DNA from: Sorex araneus
Lineage: Eukaryota > Chordata > Mammalia > Eulipotyphla > Soricidae
Length of the DNA: 64,000 nt
NCBI RefSeq assembly: GCF_027595985.1
Contig: NC_073313.1
Coordinates: forward strand, 85,418,899-85,482,898
Reading direction: 5' to 3'
Part shown: one piece after another, positions 11,436 to 22,849 of the stretch
How positions within the stretch are numbered: the first letter of the stretch is position 1
Layout of the letters: each line of letters begins with the position of its first letter
The notes under the pieces: generated by a model
Databases searched by the model: none
What the model was told of the DNA's origin: nothing
What the model saw: only the letters and a program-made list of their open reading frames with translations
Position numbers and translations under genes: made by a program

Positions 11436-12228
11436 TTTATTCTAATTTTATTGAATCACCGTGAGATAGTTACAAGCTTTCATATTTGGGTTACAATCTC
11501 ACAATGATCAAACACCCATCCCTCCACCAGTGCACATTCCCCAATACCAATATCCCAGGTATACCCCACCCCTGCCTCCATGGCAGACAATATTCCCCAT
11601 ACTCTCTCTCTACTTTGGGGCATTATGGCTTGCAACACAGACACTGATGTTTGGTCATCATGTTTGGTTCATTATCTACTTTTGGCACACATATCTCATT
11701 CCGACTGATTATTCCAGTCATCATTTTCTTAGCGATCCCTTCTCTATTCCAGCTGCCTTCTCCCTGCCGCTCATGAAGCAGGCTTCCAGCTATGGAGCAA
11801 TCCTCCTGGGCCTTGTATCTACTGTCCTTCGGTGTCAGCCTCATGTGATGTTATTCTATACTCCACAGATGAGTGCCAACCTTCTATGTCTCTCCCTCTC
11901 TTTCTGACTCATTTCACTAAGCATAATACTCTCCATGTCTATCCATTTATAAGCAAATTTCATGACTTCATCTCTCCTAACAGCTGCATAGTATTCCATT
12001 GTGTAGATGTACCAAAGTTTCTTTAACCAGTCATATTTTCTAGGGCACTTGGGTTGTTTCCAGTTTTTGGCTATTGTGAACAGTACTGCAATGAACATAT
12101 AGGTAGAGATGTCATTTCTACTGTGCTTTTTTGCATCCTCAGGATATATTCTCAGAAATGGTATTGTGGGGTCATATGGAAGCTCAATTTCTAGTTTTTG
12201 AAGGACTGTCCATATTATTCTCAAATAA
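11436..12228 (-). mobile_element. young L1 3' end (ORF2 C-terminus plus 3' UTR)
   Basis: Antisense 3' UTR (GAATCACCGTGAGATAGTTA) then ORF2 C-terminal codons; the minus-strand frame 11856-12224 reads ELPYDPTIPFLRIYPED, MEYYAAVRRDEVMKF and MLSEMSQKERERHRR, the usual L1 ORF2 C-terminal block. Inserted inside the older L1. Confidence 0.85.
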
Positions 12229-13764
12229 TTTTTAAATTTTATTATTTTATTTCCTTTTTGATCCTTTTATTTAATCTTTAGCCCATTTAGTAGCATGTTT
12301 TTCAGTCTCCAGATGTTAGAGTTTCTCCACGTATTCTTTTTATGATTAATTTCTCTCTTTGTGGTATTGTGATGTGATAGGATTCTTGGTATGATTATTA
12401 TGTTTGTGAATTTATGTAAGTTTGTCTTATGCCCTAATATGTGATGTATCCTAGAGAGTGTTCAATGTGCAATAGAGAAGAATGTGTGTTTGTATTTTTG
12501 AAGATAAGGTCTTGTACACTAGTCCCAGCTCTTTCAGTTCTTCATTTAGTTCTTTTATATCTTTATTGATTCTGTCTTGTTGATCTATTCAGTGGTGACA
12601 GTGGAGTGTTGAAGTCCTCCACTATTATTGTGTTTCTGTCCATATGTTTCTCTAGGTTTGTGAGCAAAAACCTTATGAACTTTGTGGATCCTATAATTAA
12701 TATGTATTTGGTGCATATATGTTAATTATATTTAGTACTTCTTGATCTATTGTTCCCTTAACCAATAAGTAGTGTCCACCTCTATCTCTAATTACTTTCT
12801 TTAGATTGAATATTATTTATTCTGATATATGTAGCTATTCTCGCTTTTTTCTCTTTACTTCTGGCTTGTATTGTTTTCCATCCTTTCACTCTGAACCTGC
12901 ATCTATCCTGTGATTTTAGATGTGTTTCCTGTAGCAGTAAGTGGATGGATTTTGTTTTCTGATCCATCCCACCACTCTATGCCTTTTGATGGGAGAGTTC
13001 AGTCCATTGATACTCAGTTAAGTTATTGATATAAAGAGCTATGTTGCCATTTTACTATATGTGGCCGTTGTTCTACATTGACTGGTGTATTTAAAAGGTT
13101 GCTCATTATTTCATTCATGGCCATTTTACTTATAGAAATTTCATCATCTCTTGTTTGTCTGAGAATGTTTTCATCCTCCCTCCCATCTAACTGAGATATT
13201 TTCAGGATGGTGGAGTCTAGGTTGTAAGATTTTTTTCAACCTACAGTAATTTGAGTATGTCATAAATTGAGATGTTAAGACTCTTATTTATTATATTATC
13301 TCCCCTATCTTTAAGGTTTCTCTTCTTTCATTATGCTTTAAGATGTCTGTCTCTCTCTTTGAATTTTGTCATTTTGATTGTTATGTGTCTTGGAATTGTT
13401 CTAGTCTAGTGATTGCTTAATTTCACTGGTCAGAGCTTTCTTAATTTTGATAGCTAATGTAGTGACATTTATTTCAGGTCTTCGTTGATCAGGCTCAAGA
13501 GTTTGAATGAGCTTAAGGATTTGCTTGTCTGACATAGCAGTTGGCTTCCTTAGTTTTCCCCTTGTTCTTAGAGTTTTTTGTGAGTTAATATTGGAGGTTT
13601 AGATTCCCAGTCATTTAAGAATTGTTATGTTCATTTGTTTATACTTGAGGGCTGCTGATAATACCTCTGTTATTTGGATTATTTCCTTTACCATGCAGTC
13701 GTATTTGAGTATGACGAGGGGGTCTTCATTAGTCACTGTTTAGTTAACTGAGATTTATGACTAT

Positions 13765-14110
13765 GTAAGGTCAGTAGGCAGTGCCTCTTGCCCCCGCACC
13801 TGGCTGTCTTCACCAGGGCCTCTCAGAGCGGGGCGGGTTGAGTTTCCCTCCCTGCCACGAGCAGACCTCAGGAACCCAGCCACAGCCATGCTTAAGGCCC
13901 ATCTCCACACGTTTGGACGACCCTCACACATGAAGGAACTGGCAGAGGAATCCAGGTGTGTGGGACCCGGGCCTGAGATCTCCAAGCCTGTTCGGATCAG
14001 GACTGGGCCTCCTCCACCCACACCCCCATTATCCAGTAGCTTGGCAGCCACACCCACAAACTTCCCCCTCCCACTCTGTGTAATCCCATCAATGGCCAAG
14101 ATCCAGAGAC
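13765..14110 (-). other. GC-rich block, probable L1 5' UTR
   Basis: Sharply higher GC than both neighbours, placed where the 5' UTR of the antisense L1 should lie. The open frames on both strands here look like compositional artefacts. It could instead belong to the RTE derivative that follows. Confidence 0.4.
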
Positions 14111-14133
14111 TATAAAACAATGCTCCAGGAAGC

Positions 14134-14430
14134 ATGATGACCTCTTATAGCCTAGTTCTCCCTCTCAGAGAACCTGGCAAGGTACCAAGAGCATCCTGCC
14201 CGCACGGCAGAGCCTGGCAAGCTCTCCGTGGCGTATTCTATATGCCAAAAATAACAACAATGATGAATCTCATTCCCCTTACCCTGAAAGAGCCTCCAAT
14301 GCAGCACCACTGGGAAGAACGAGTAAAGAGAGGCTGCTAAAATCTCAGGGCTAGGACGAATGGAGATGTTACTGGTGCCCACTCAAGCAAATTGATGATC
14401 AATGGGATGACAACGATACAGTGAAGGTTA
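14134..14430 (+). mobile_element. ORF-deleted RTE LINE derivative
   Basis: The first part, about 14160-14350 (GAGAACCTGGCAAGGTACC, CGCACGGCAGAGCCTGGC, CCTGAAAGAGCCTCCAATGC), aligns by eye with the 5' region of the RTE LINE at 27100-27310. It jumps at about 14353 straight to GACGAATGGAGATGTTACTG, which reads in frame as DEWRCYWCPLKQIDDQWDD, the C-terminal end of an RTE ORF. The whole EN-RT coding region between them is absent. Ends in a CAGTGA-like tail. Confidence 0.7.
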
Positions 14431-14809
14431 GTAAAGTATGGTTTCTGCATCCTACCAGCTTCAATATGATGACTATATTCAGTAATAATGTTGTTTACTA
14501 ATCACTATAATAACCACCATTTGGTGTCAGCTCTAATTTGGAGGATACAAATCCAAATCCAGCAACTAGCTATGATTATTAAGGATAAGTAACTCAGGAT
14601 CCCTGGCACAAGGATGTCAGTCTGGAACCTTGCCATGGAGAAAGGCTGGGGATGGTCAGAGTTCAGTACATGGAAGCACACACCTGAGTTTGGAGAATTA
14701 AAGCTGGCAACAAATGGTGTAATGGTATCCTGATCTAGAGGCTGGGATATGTGAAGAGGAGGACCTCAGGATACAAGTGTCTGTCTTGAACCTGGTTTTA
14801 ATCTTTTAT
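14431..14809. other. unassigned DNA
   Basis: No repeat or exon recognised. Confidence 0.4.
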
Positions 14810-15330
14810 ATAGTCCATTCTCCCAGAGGTGAGGTGAAATCTATTGTGGCTTTACTTTGCATTTACCAACTGAGTGATACTAAAAATTTTCATGTGTCTA
14901 TTGGTCATTTGTATTGTCTTCTTTTGATAAATGTCTTTTCTCTGAAAAAGCTCATTAAAAATCTTGATTGGGTGTTTTGTTGTTGTTTTGGTTGAGTTGA
15001 ATGAGTTGTTTATGTTTTGGATATTAATCTTGTCAGTTACAGGATGCAAAAATATATTCTCTCAACTTTGAGATAGATTTTTAATGATCACTACTTTCAC
15101 TGTGTAAAATCTTTTAAATATTTTATCTCGTTTGTATATTCTTACTTTTATTTTCATTGCCACTGGATTTCTGTCTCCAAACATATCTGTGATGTTAATC
15201 CCTACATGTGGTAAATCACCAATGTTTTGTTTACATATTTTATGGTTTGGTGGCCTAATGTATGTCTTTGATTAATTTTGAATAATTTTTGTGTATGGTA
15301 TTAAATATTGATTAAGTTATTTGTTTGGCA
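14810..15330 (-). mobile_element. old L1 ORF2 3' fragment, left part
   Basis: Antisense L1: TTTCATGTGTCTATTGGTC, CTGAAAAAGCTCATTAAAAA region. Continues at 16622-16740 (CCACCACCATTTGTTAAGAG) after the insertion at 15331-16606. Confidence 0.7.
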
Positions 15331-16606
15331 TCTGACAGGTCTGCTGTAAATCTGAGGGGTGCTCCTTTGTATGTGATTTCCTTCTTTGACTTTGCTGCTT
15401 GCAGAATTGTGTCTCTATCCACAGCATCTGTCATTCTGACTATGATAAGCCTTTGAGTCTTTTTATTCGGGTCTCTTTTTGCTGGTACTCTTCGGACTCC
15501 TTGGATCTGGATGCCTGCCTTTTCCAGCTCTGGGAATTTCTTAGCAATGATGTCTTTGACTGTGTTTTCTTCATTGGGGTTACTTCCCTGTGCTTCTGGT
15601 ACTCCAATTATTCTTATGTTGTTCCTCTTGAAGTCATCCCCAAGGACTCTGATTCGCTCTATAGCCATTTTGAGGTCTTTCGCCATTATTTGTTGTTGTC
15701 TGTAAGCTCATCTTCAAGCTCGCTGATTCTTTCTTCGGCTGTAGTCATTCTACTGTTGAGGGCATCTACTGAGATTTTTAATTCATCTACCGATTCCTTT
15801 ATCTGTGTGACTTCTGTTCGTAGCTTTGAAATTTCTGCTCTCATTTCTTCCTGAATTTTTGGTAGACCCTTCCAATACTTCATTCATATCCTCCCTTAAT
15901 TTATTGGATGTCTGTTCCATGGTTGCTTGGAGTATGTCAACTCTCCTCAAGATTTCCTCTCTGAATTCTTTATCTGAGAGTCGTAGATGTGAGTAGCCCT
16001 GTTGAGGTTTCTGGAATCTTTTCTTCTCCCTCTCTTCATGGAGGGGATTTTCGCTGCTTCTTCATATTGTTATGGAAGTATAGAGTTGGAACCTTGTAGT
16101 TGTCTATTCCTATTCCCTCTTTCTGTGGGAGGTGGGAGCTCTGGTTGTGCTATTGCTGATGGCAGCCTTGTTCCTATTCTAGAGTTCTTCCTTATACTCA
16201 GGCGCTCTTCCTGATTGATTGGGGACTCTAATGAAGGCTTAAGGCTATGTTCTCCTTACAAAGGTTTTGCCAAGCTTCTATTATTCACTGATAGTTTTTG
16301 AAAAGTTAGACTAAGCTAATAGGCTATTTTGTATACAGTGATTGAGATGGCTAGGGTGATTTTCAAAGAAGTAGACTATACCTATTATGCTGAGGCAAAA
16401 AATAATAACTGCTGCCCTTTCGGCAGTAAGCCACGCCCCTTTTGAGACCACGCCCCCCGAGATACAGGCTCCGGCCCCAGTATCCTCTTGGGATTACCTA
16501 AAGACAGGGCCAGTATTAGGGAGCCAGGCGGGGAGATGGGGTCACGGGAATCGGGGCTGGGCGGCTGCTGGAAAATCGAGGCGCGGGCGGCCGCGTGGGA
16601 ACCAGA
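15331..16606 (-). mobile_element. L1 fragment with 5' UTR and ORF1, 3' end missing
   Basis: Reading leftwards: GC-rich 5' UTR at 16430-16606 (CCACGCCCC repeats), an AT-poorer leader, a coiled-coil coding segment at 15686-15883 (heptads such as ISKLRTEVTQIKESVDELK), and the ORF1p RNA-binding domain at 15332-15686 (RNNIRIIGVPE, EKAGIQIQGVRRVPAKRD). The coil and RRM frames are offset, so there is a frameshift near 15690. The sequence stops abruptly inside ORF1 with no ORF2 or poly(A). TATTTGTTTGGCAT flanks it on both sides (about 15317-15330 and 16608-16621). Confidence 0.75.
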
Positions 16607-16621
16607 CTATTTGTTTGGCAT

Positions 16622-16740
16622 ATGGCAATTCAATTTCCCCACCACCATTTGTTAAGAGGTGTTTTCCCTCTATTGCATGATTTTGTCTGTATTGTCATAG
16701 ATTAGACAGTGCAGTTCTAGTATTTTTGTTCTAGTCTACC
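16622..16740 (-). mobile_element. old L1 ORF2 fragment, right part
   Basis: Continuation of 14810-15330: CAATTTCCCCACCACCATTT and CTATTGCATGATTTTGTC. Fades out by 16740-16800. Confidence 0.65.
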
Positions 16741-16799
16741 ATCATTCTCATTTTTAAACTGGCATACTTGTAGATCCTTCATCACAGAAGTTTGGAGGA

Positions 16800-17828
16800 T
16801 TAGATAATATTCTGCCATTTAAGTACTCAATCTATAGCAGGACTCAGTGTTTGGTATTTCTAATAATGTCTCCATTTAAAAAAAAACAATTTATTCCCCT
16901 ATTTCTCAATCAACATGTATGTCATCTGCTTTTCATCTTATGCCTCCTACTGTACAATGTTTTACAAAATATACTCAGAAACTCCCCTGTTGTCAAGGCT
17001 TTAGATGATTTAGTGTGAAATGTAGGAATAACCAAGTAATATTAGCATATCTTTGTAGATGTGTTCATATTGGACTCCTGGGGGAAAATGCACTTAATTA
17101 CCACAAAATTCCTGGCTAAAATATGTGCTTCAAATATGTTTAATAGCTGAAAGAGTGAGTGGGCAATCCACAGATCAGCCTTTGTTTGATTTCCCCATAT
17201 TGGAAGTGAAGAGAATAGAAACTGGGTGTTTCCCTTCCTCTTCCATTGATAGCTCAGAGCAAACCTGACCCATATTTACAGTCCCATATTTGTCTCTATA
17301 ATTTCACATAACATCATTAGAAGTTGCTGTAATTTATGACATCATGATTGGAATACTTTAAAACTGTCTGCCACTAATTAGTAAGTTACTTCACCTTTCT
17401 AAGCATTTCATTGAAAACTGAGGATGCTCCAAAAGGTAGATGTAGGGATTAAATTTTTTAAATGCATGTTTCTTAGCATATTTTTTGAAAGGTTACACCA
17501 AGTGGTACTTAAATGATGCACCTGGCTTCATGTGTAAGGAACACTGTAGTGCCAGGGGACAAATGAGGGTTCCCACGTGCAAGGCATACACTCTAGATAT
17601 TCGACTTCTCAGTGCATTCATAGTAAGGAGTCTGTAAATACAATTTTCTTTGTTGTTAGAGTTAGATCTACAGGCTAAGTCCTTTACACATATTATCTCT
17701 AATTTTGTATGCTACTCAACTCCCTCTCAATGTTCCAACAGTCTTATAATGCACCCAGTTTTCCTTGAGGTCTCCTGGATGCCTACAATGCCTGTCCATG
17801 GTATCAGTACCCCCTTTACCTTCTAATT
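16800..17828. other. unassigned DNA with a possible SINE relic at 17488-17610 (-)
   Basis: TTCCCACGTGCAAGGCATACAC at 17572 (shortened: CACGTGCAAGGCATACAC) looks like a very old antisense SINE head. Nothing else is recognised. Confidence 0.35.
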
Positions 17829-17841
17829 TATCAGTTCTTTT

Positions 17842-19103
17842 ATTAAAAAATTTTTATTGAATCACCATTAGATAGTTACAAGCTTTCATGTTTGGATTAC
17901 AATCACACAATGATCAAACACCCATCCCTCCACCAGTGCACATTCCCCAACACCAATATTCCAGGTATACCTCCCCTTTCTCACCCTCCTTCTGCATCTA
18001 TAGCAGACAATATTCCACATACTCTCTACTTTTGTGCATTATGGCTTGCAACACAGACAACTGAGAGGTCATCATGTTTGGTCCATTATCTACTTTCGAC
18101 ATGCATCTTCCATCCCAACCGATTCCTCCAACCATTATTTTCTTAGTGATCCCTTCTCTATTCCAGCTGCCTTCTCCCCTCCGCTCATGAAGCAGGCTTC
18201 CAGCTATAGGGAAATTCTCCTGGCCCTTGTATCTGCTGTCCTTGGGTGTCAGCCTCATGTGATGTTATTCTATACACCACAAATGTGTGCAGTTCTTCTA
18301 CGTCTGTCCCTCTCTTTCTGACTCATTTCACTTAGCATGATACTCTCCATGTCTATCTATTTATAAACAAATTTCATGACTTCATCTCTCCCAACAGCTG
18401 CATAGTATTTCATTGTGTAGATGTACCAAAGTTTCTTTAACCAGTCATCTGTTCTAGGGTACTTGGGTTATTTCCATATTTTGGCTATTGTGAACAGTGC
18501 TGCAATGAACATATAGATACAGATGTCATTTCTACTGTGCTTTTTTTCATCCTCAGGATATATTCCCAGAATTGGTATTGTGGGGTCACATGGAAGCTCA
18601 ATTTCTAGTTTTTGAAGGACTGTCCTTTTTGTTTCCAGAAAGGCTGGACAAGTCGGCATTACCACCAATAGTGAAGGAGCATCCCTTTTCTCGACACCCA
18701 TACCAGCACTGGTTGCTGTTGTTCTCTTGAATGTGTGCCAGTCTCTGTGGTGTGAGATGATATCTCATTGCTGTTTTGATTTGCATCTCCCTGATGATTA
18801 GCTATGTGGAACGTTTTTTCATGTGCCATTTGGCCACTTGTATTTCTCTTTTGAAGAAACTTCTGTTCATTTCTTCTCCCCATTTTTTGATGGTGTTGGA
18901 AGTTTTTTCCTTATACAATTCTACGAGTGTGTTGTGTATCCTGAATATTGATCTCTTATCAGATGGGTGTTGGATAAATATTATTTCCCATTCTGTGGGC
19001 TCTTTCTGTATTTTGGTCACTGTTTCTTTTGAAGTGCAGAAGCTTCTTAGTTTGATGTAGTCCCATTTGTTTATGTTTGCTTCCACTTGCATGATCAGTA
19101 ATG
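17842..19103 (-). mobile_element. 5'-truncated L1 with target duplication
   Basis: 3' UTR at the left (ATTGAATCACCATTAGATAG), ORF2 C-terminus to the right; the minus frame 18802-19092 reads [20 protein letters not shown] and [20 protein letters not shown], the same block as the L1 at 39495-41157. Flanked by TATCAGTTCTTTT at 17829-17841 and 19104-19116. The ORF is broken by frameshifts near 18700-18800. Confidence 0.85.
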
Positions 19104-19261
19104 TATCAGTTCTTTTTCCAACAGCAAGTCAATCATTATCTCCTATTGTCCACCTGGTGGCAGCAGAGAATGGTAGAAGCCCCTGAATTCTGAGGAAAAC
19201 TTAAGTTTTTTTTAAATCTAATTTTATTTATATTTTTAGTGTTTTAATTTTTTGCAAGTTT

Positions 19262-19390
19262 TTTTCTTTTTTATTGAATCACCATGTTATACACAGTTAC
19301 AAAGCTGTTCATGATTGGATTTCAGTCATCCAGTGTTCCAACCCATAGTGTACATTTCCCACCATGAATATCCCCAGTTTTCCTCCCAGT
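19262..19390 (-). mobile_element. L1 3' UTR fragment
   Basis: TTTTATTGAATCACCATG, CAGTTACAAAGCTGTTCATG and TCATCCAGTGTTCCAACCC: the older L1 3' UTR subtype also seen at 63140. Confidence 0.7.
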
Positions 19391-19579
19391 CTTTTAATTG
19401 AGAGGGCTTCCAGGTGAATCTAAAAAAGATTTTCTCTTTAATTAAAGCATTACTATTATATAATTCATATAATTTAATATAGTGTTAAAGTTTATGGTAC
19501 TGATGTATAAAATCACTGCACCCCACCAACACCAAATGTTGTCCATGTCCCTCCACCATCATCCCTGGGATAAATGTAG

Positions 19580-19819
19580 CACTGTAATCCCATTGCTCAT
19601 TGATTTGCTTGAGCGGGCACCAGTAACGTCCCCATTGTGAGACTTGTTGTTACTGTTTTTGGTGTATTGAATATGCCACGGGTAGCTTGCCAGGCTCTGC
19701 CGTGTGGGCGGGATACTCTTGGTAGCTTGCCGGGCTCTCTGAAAGGGATGCAGGAATTGAACCCAGGTTGGCCGCGTGCAAGGCAAACTGCCCTATCTGC
19801 TATGCTATCCCTCCAGCCT
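19580..19819 (-). mobile_element. RTE-tailed SINE
   Basis: Nearly complete antisense copy: GCACTGTAATCCCATTGCTC tail side, GGGCACCAGTAACGTCCCC, CGGTAGCTTGCC-like middle, TGCTATCCCTCCAGCC head. Confidence 0.9.
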
Positions 19820-19994
19820 TGTAATAAATGTAGCCTGGAAAATCTATACTTTCCTATAAGAGGAGAGCTTTTGATTTTGTTTGCTTAAAAGAAACATAAT
19901 GAAGCCCATAAATCAAGGTACAGACTTTTTATTCCTGTGCTTCTCCCTTCATTTCCAACTTTTGGTCCAGGGAGTCTTTCTACCTTTTTCCTTT

Positions 19995-20638
19995 AAAATT
20001 TTTTTATTTACTTGATGTGGTTTAAAAAGTTATCTATTATTTGGTTTCTCACAGTTCTCAAGCACCAATCCCTTCACCAGTGCCAGTTTCCCTTCACCAA
20101 TTCCCACCCTTCTCCCCATTTCTCTCCCAAACACCAGCCTGCCTCCATTGCTCTGCTGTATTTCTTTATATACTGATTACAAGAGACATCATTCTGGTTT
20201 AGTATCTTTTAAATTTCACACAGCATGATAATCTCCAAATCCACCCATGTAGCAGCAAATTGCGTGATTTTATATTTTCTCATAACCAAGTAATATTCTA
20301 TTGTATACATGTACCATATAAATATGAATATATTGCAACTTGAGATGCAGAAGTTTCTTTATCCAGTCATCTGTACTTGGACATTTGGTTATTTCCTATT
20401 TTTTTGGCTCTTATGGATAGTGCTATAATAAACATAGGAGTATAAATATCTTTCCTCCACTGTGGTTTTTGGGCCCTTTGGACTAATAAATGAAATTGCT
20501 GGGTCAAATGAAGCTCCATTCCTAGATTTTTGAGGAATGTTCTTTTTTTTTTTTTTTCAGAAAATCTGGACCAGGCAGCATTCCTGCCAGTAGTGAACGA
20601 TGGTCCCTTTATCCCTGCATCCACGCCAACACTGGATA
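19995..20638 (-). mobile_element. old L1 3' end, left part
   Basis: 3' UTR then ORF2 C-terminus on the antisense strand: CCAATCCCTTCACCAGTGCC, GTAATATTCTATTGTATACATG, AATTGCTGGGTCAAATG. Resumes at 21489 with GAGTGCCAGTCTCTGTGGTG. Confidence 0.7.
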
Positions 20639-21488
20639 TTTTTTTAATTTATCCTGCTTTATTTAAACGCTATGGTTTACAAAATTGTGATGCATTTCTT
20701 AGAGGCATTCAATATTCCAACCCAATCCAACCACCCGTCTGGCCTTTCCTCCACCGTTGTCCACATTTTCCCAACCACTATCCAAACCTGAACCCTTAGC
20801 AGGCACAAAATAATTTATTTTATGTTGCTTGTTAAACTAAATGGAGAAGGGAACTACCAAAAATACTTCAGTAAAAGAAAACTTTTGATAATTGTCATAT
20901 CTCTCCATGGGTCATTAAATTTTTCTCTGAGGGTTTACTGAGTTGTTGCTAATTGAGCAATATTTTGTGTTAATGTTTTTATTTATCAAGCTTAGTTAGC
21001 TTCTATGATACTTTCCCATCTAACTTGGTGTGCTCTAACTAGGATGTCATTATTATAGAAAGTGGAGTACTTCTGGACAGTAAGTACATGGCAGCAGTTG
21101 TGGAATGTGGGTGTTGCTGTCAGGCCTTCCAGAAGTACAGGGGTCAAAGGAGGCTGCATGCCCCCTCTTCAGAAGACCCCAGAGTTCTCAGCCTGAAGAC
21201 AGGAATAGCAGAAGCTTTCGATAGTCAGAGTCTCTGCTGAGCTCAATTCTGAGATGTTTGAGTCAAGCTGTGGGCAGCTGAGAGGATTCGAGTGCTAGGG
21301 CTTTTGGGGCTTAGGCAGGGCAGGGACTTGGCCAGTCCCCTTCCCAAGGGCACCCTATTACTTTCAGCTGGGAGACTGAAATTTTGTAGCTAGTTGTCAT
21401 CTTCTAATATTTAATAATGAGCCTGTAAAACTGGGCTGATAATTAAGCTTACCTGTGGCGGTTATAGGATGTGGACTGTTCTTGTTCT
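20639..21488. other. about 850 bp separating two halves of an L1
   Basis: The first 160 bp (CCAATCCAACCACCCGTCTG, T-rich start) may be another antisense L1 3' UTR. The remaining 690 bp shows no family that I recognise. Because the L1 reads on across it, it is an insertion or several insertions. Confidence 0.45.
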
Positions 21489-21835
21489 TTTTGATGAGTG
21501 CCAGTCTCTGTGGTGTGAGGTGATTATCACATTGCTTTAATTTGCATTTCCCTAATGATGAGTGAATCAGAGCATTTTTTCATGTCTTTTGGCCATTTGT
21601 ATGCCGTCTTTGAGGAAGTTTCTGTTCATTTCTTCCCCCACATTTTTTGATGGGGTTGGATTGTTTACATGTAATTCCATCAGTGCTTTATGTATGTTGG
21701 AAATAAACCCTTTATCAAATGAGTGGTGAGCAAATATTTTCCCCCAGTCTGTGTGGGATTTTTGTATCTTGATCACTGTTTCCTTTGAGATGCAGAAGCT
21801 TCTTGATTTAATATTGTCCATTTGTTTATATTTGT
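21489..21835 (-). mobile_element. old L1 ORF2 C-terminal fragment, right part
   Basis: TTTGATGGGGTTGGATTG, AAACCCTTTATCAAATGAG and GATGCAGAAGCTTCTTG; minus frame 21567-21821 encodes a partial L1 ORF2 C-terminal block. Confidence 0.75.
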
Positions 21836-21909
21836 TCCTGTTTAATTGGCTAACAGCACTGATTCTTTAAAAAATTCAGAAAGCCTTTCTTTTAAGATGA
21901 AATTTTCTG

Positions 21910-22070
21910 GCTGGGGATACTACAAAGAGTAACGCACTTCTTGCCAGGCACACACCTGACCCAGGTTTGATCCTGGCACCCGTATGTTCCCTTGAGCATT
22001 GTCAGGAGTGATCTCTGAGACAGAGTTGGGAATAAGTCCCGAGCACAGCCAGATGTGCGTCCCCCCAAAA
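21910..22070 (+). mobile_element. SINE, A-tail type, diverged
   Basis: CTGGGGATACTACAAAGAG head, CCTGACCCAGGTTTGATCC B-box region, GAGCACAGCCAGATGTGCG end. Confidence 0.7.
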
Positions 22071-22174
22071 GACATTATTTTTCATTGACAGACTTTAAAA
22101 AGGCATTGTACTTTCTCTAAATCCTTTTGCTGGAATCCCGCTACTGCACCTGCACTTCAAACATCTCCCTGTTG

Positions 22175-22508
22175 ATCACTAAGAAAATGATGGCTGGAGG
22201 AACCAGTTGGGATGGGAAATGCATGCCGAAAGTAGATAATGGACCAAACATGATGACTTCTCAGTGTCTGTGTTGCAAGCTATAATGCCCAAGAGTAGAG
22301 AGAGAGTATGGGGAATATTGTCTGCCTTAGAGGCAGAGGGAGGGTGGGAAAGGGGGGTATACCCGGGATATTGGTGGTGAGGAATGAACAATGGTTGAGG
22401 GATGGCTGTTTGATCATTGTGAGATTGTAACCCAAACATGAAAGCTTGTAACTATCTCATGGTGATTCAATAAAATTAAACAAAACAAAACAAAACAAAA
22501 CAAAAAAT
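22175..22508 (+). mobile_element. young L1 3' UTR insertion, sense, with patterned A-tail
   Basis: Sense L1 3' UTR ending GGTGATTCAATAAAATTAAA and then (CAAAA)n at about 22476-22506. CATCTCCCTGTTG occurs at both ends (22162-22174 and 22509-22521). Complement of the copies at 11436, 17842 and 25766. Confidence 0.9.
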
Positions 22509-22689
22509 CATCTCCCTGTTGCCCCAAAGCTGCTCCCTGTACTTCCTGGATATCTCAATGAAGATGTTTCTATGAGGCCAGATGGACAGGAGGAAAGATT
22601 AATTAACTATGAGGGCTAGAGCTCCAGGATACCTTTACTCTGGAATACTAAAAATTCTAGTCTTTGACATTTTTTTGTTTGTTTATTTG

Positions 22690-22835
22690 TAGGTCACACT
22701 CAGCTATGTTCAGGGCTTCCTTCTGGCTCAGTGCTCCGGGGTCACTCCTGGCAGAGTTTGGAGGACCACAAGTGGTGCTGGACATCAAACCTGGATTAGC
22801 CACATGCAAGGAAAATGCCTTACTGCTGTACTTTC
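22690..22835 (-). mobile_element. SINE, A-tail type
   Basis: GTCACACTCAGCTATGTTC, GGGGTCACTCCTGGCAGAG and CACATGCAAGGAAAATGCC, antisense. Confidence 0.75.
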
Positions 22836-22849
22836 TTGACAGAATCGGG

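Larger units (their letters stand above)
9183..14110 (-). mobile_element. long antisense L1 with nested insertions
   Basis: L1 complement in order from left: 3' part of ORF2 (GATCACTATGGCTTTATGG), the RT region at 10330-11430 with a readable 188-codon frame at 10689-11255 (NESPGPDGFMGVFYRTF, the L1 palm motif), the endonuclease region at 12230-13050 (GACAGTGGAGTGTTGAAGTC), ORF1-like sequence to about 13700 (GTTATGTGTCTTGGAATTG), and a GC-rich block at 13765-14110 that I take as the 5' UTR. Interrupted at 9990-10140, 10157-10325 and 11436-12228. No frame is intact. Confidence 0.7.

Noticed and set aside
13761-14135. 124-codon frame in the GC-rich block
   Set aside because: Compositional artefact in a probable L1 5' UTR; no domain.
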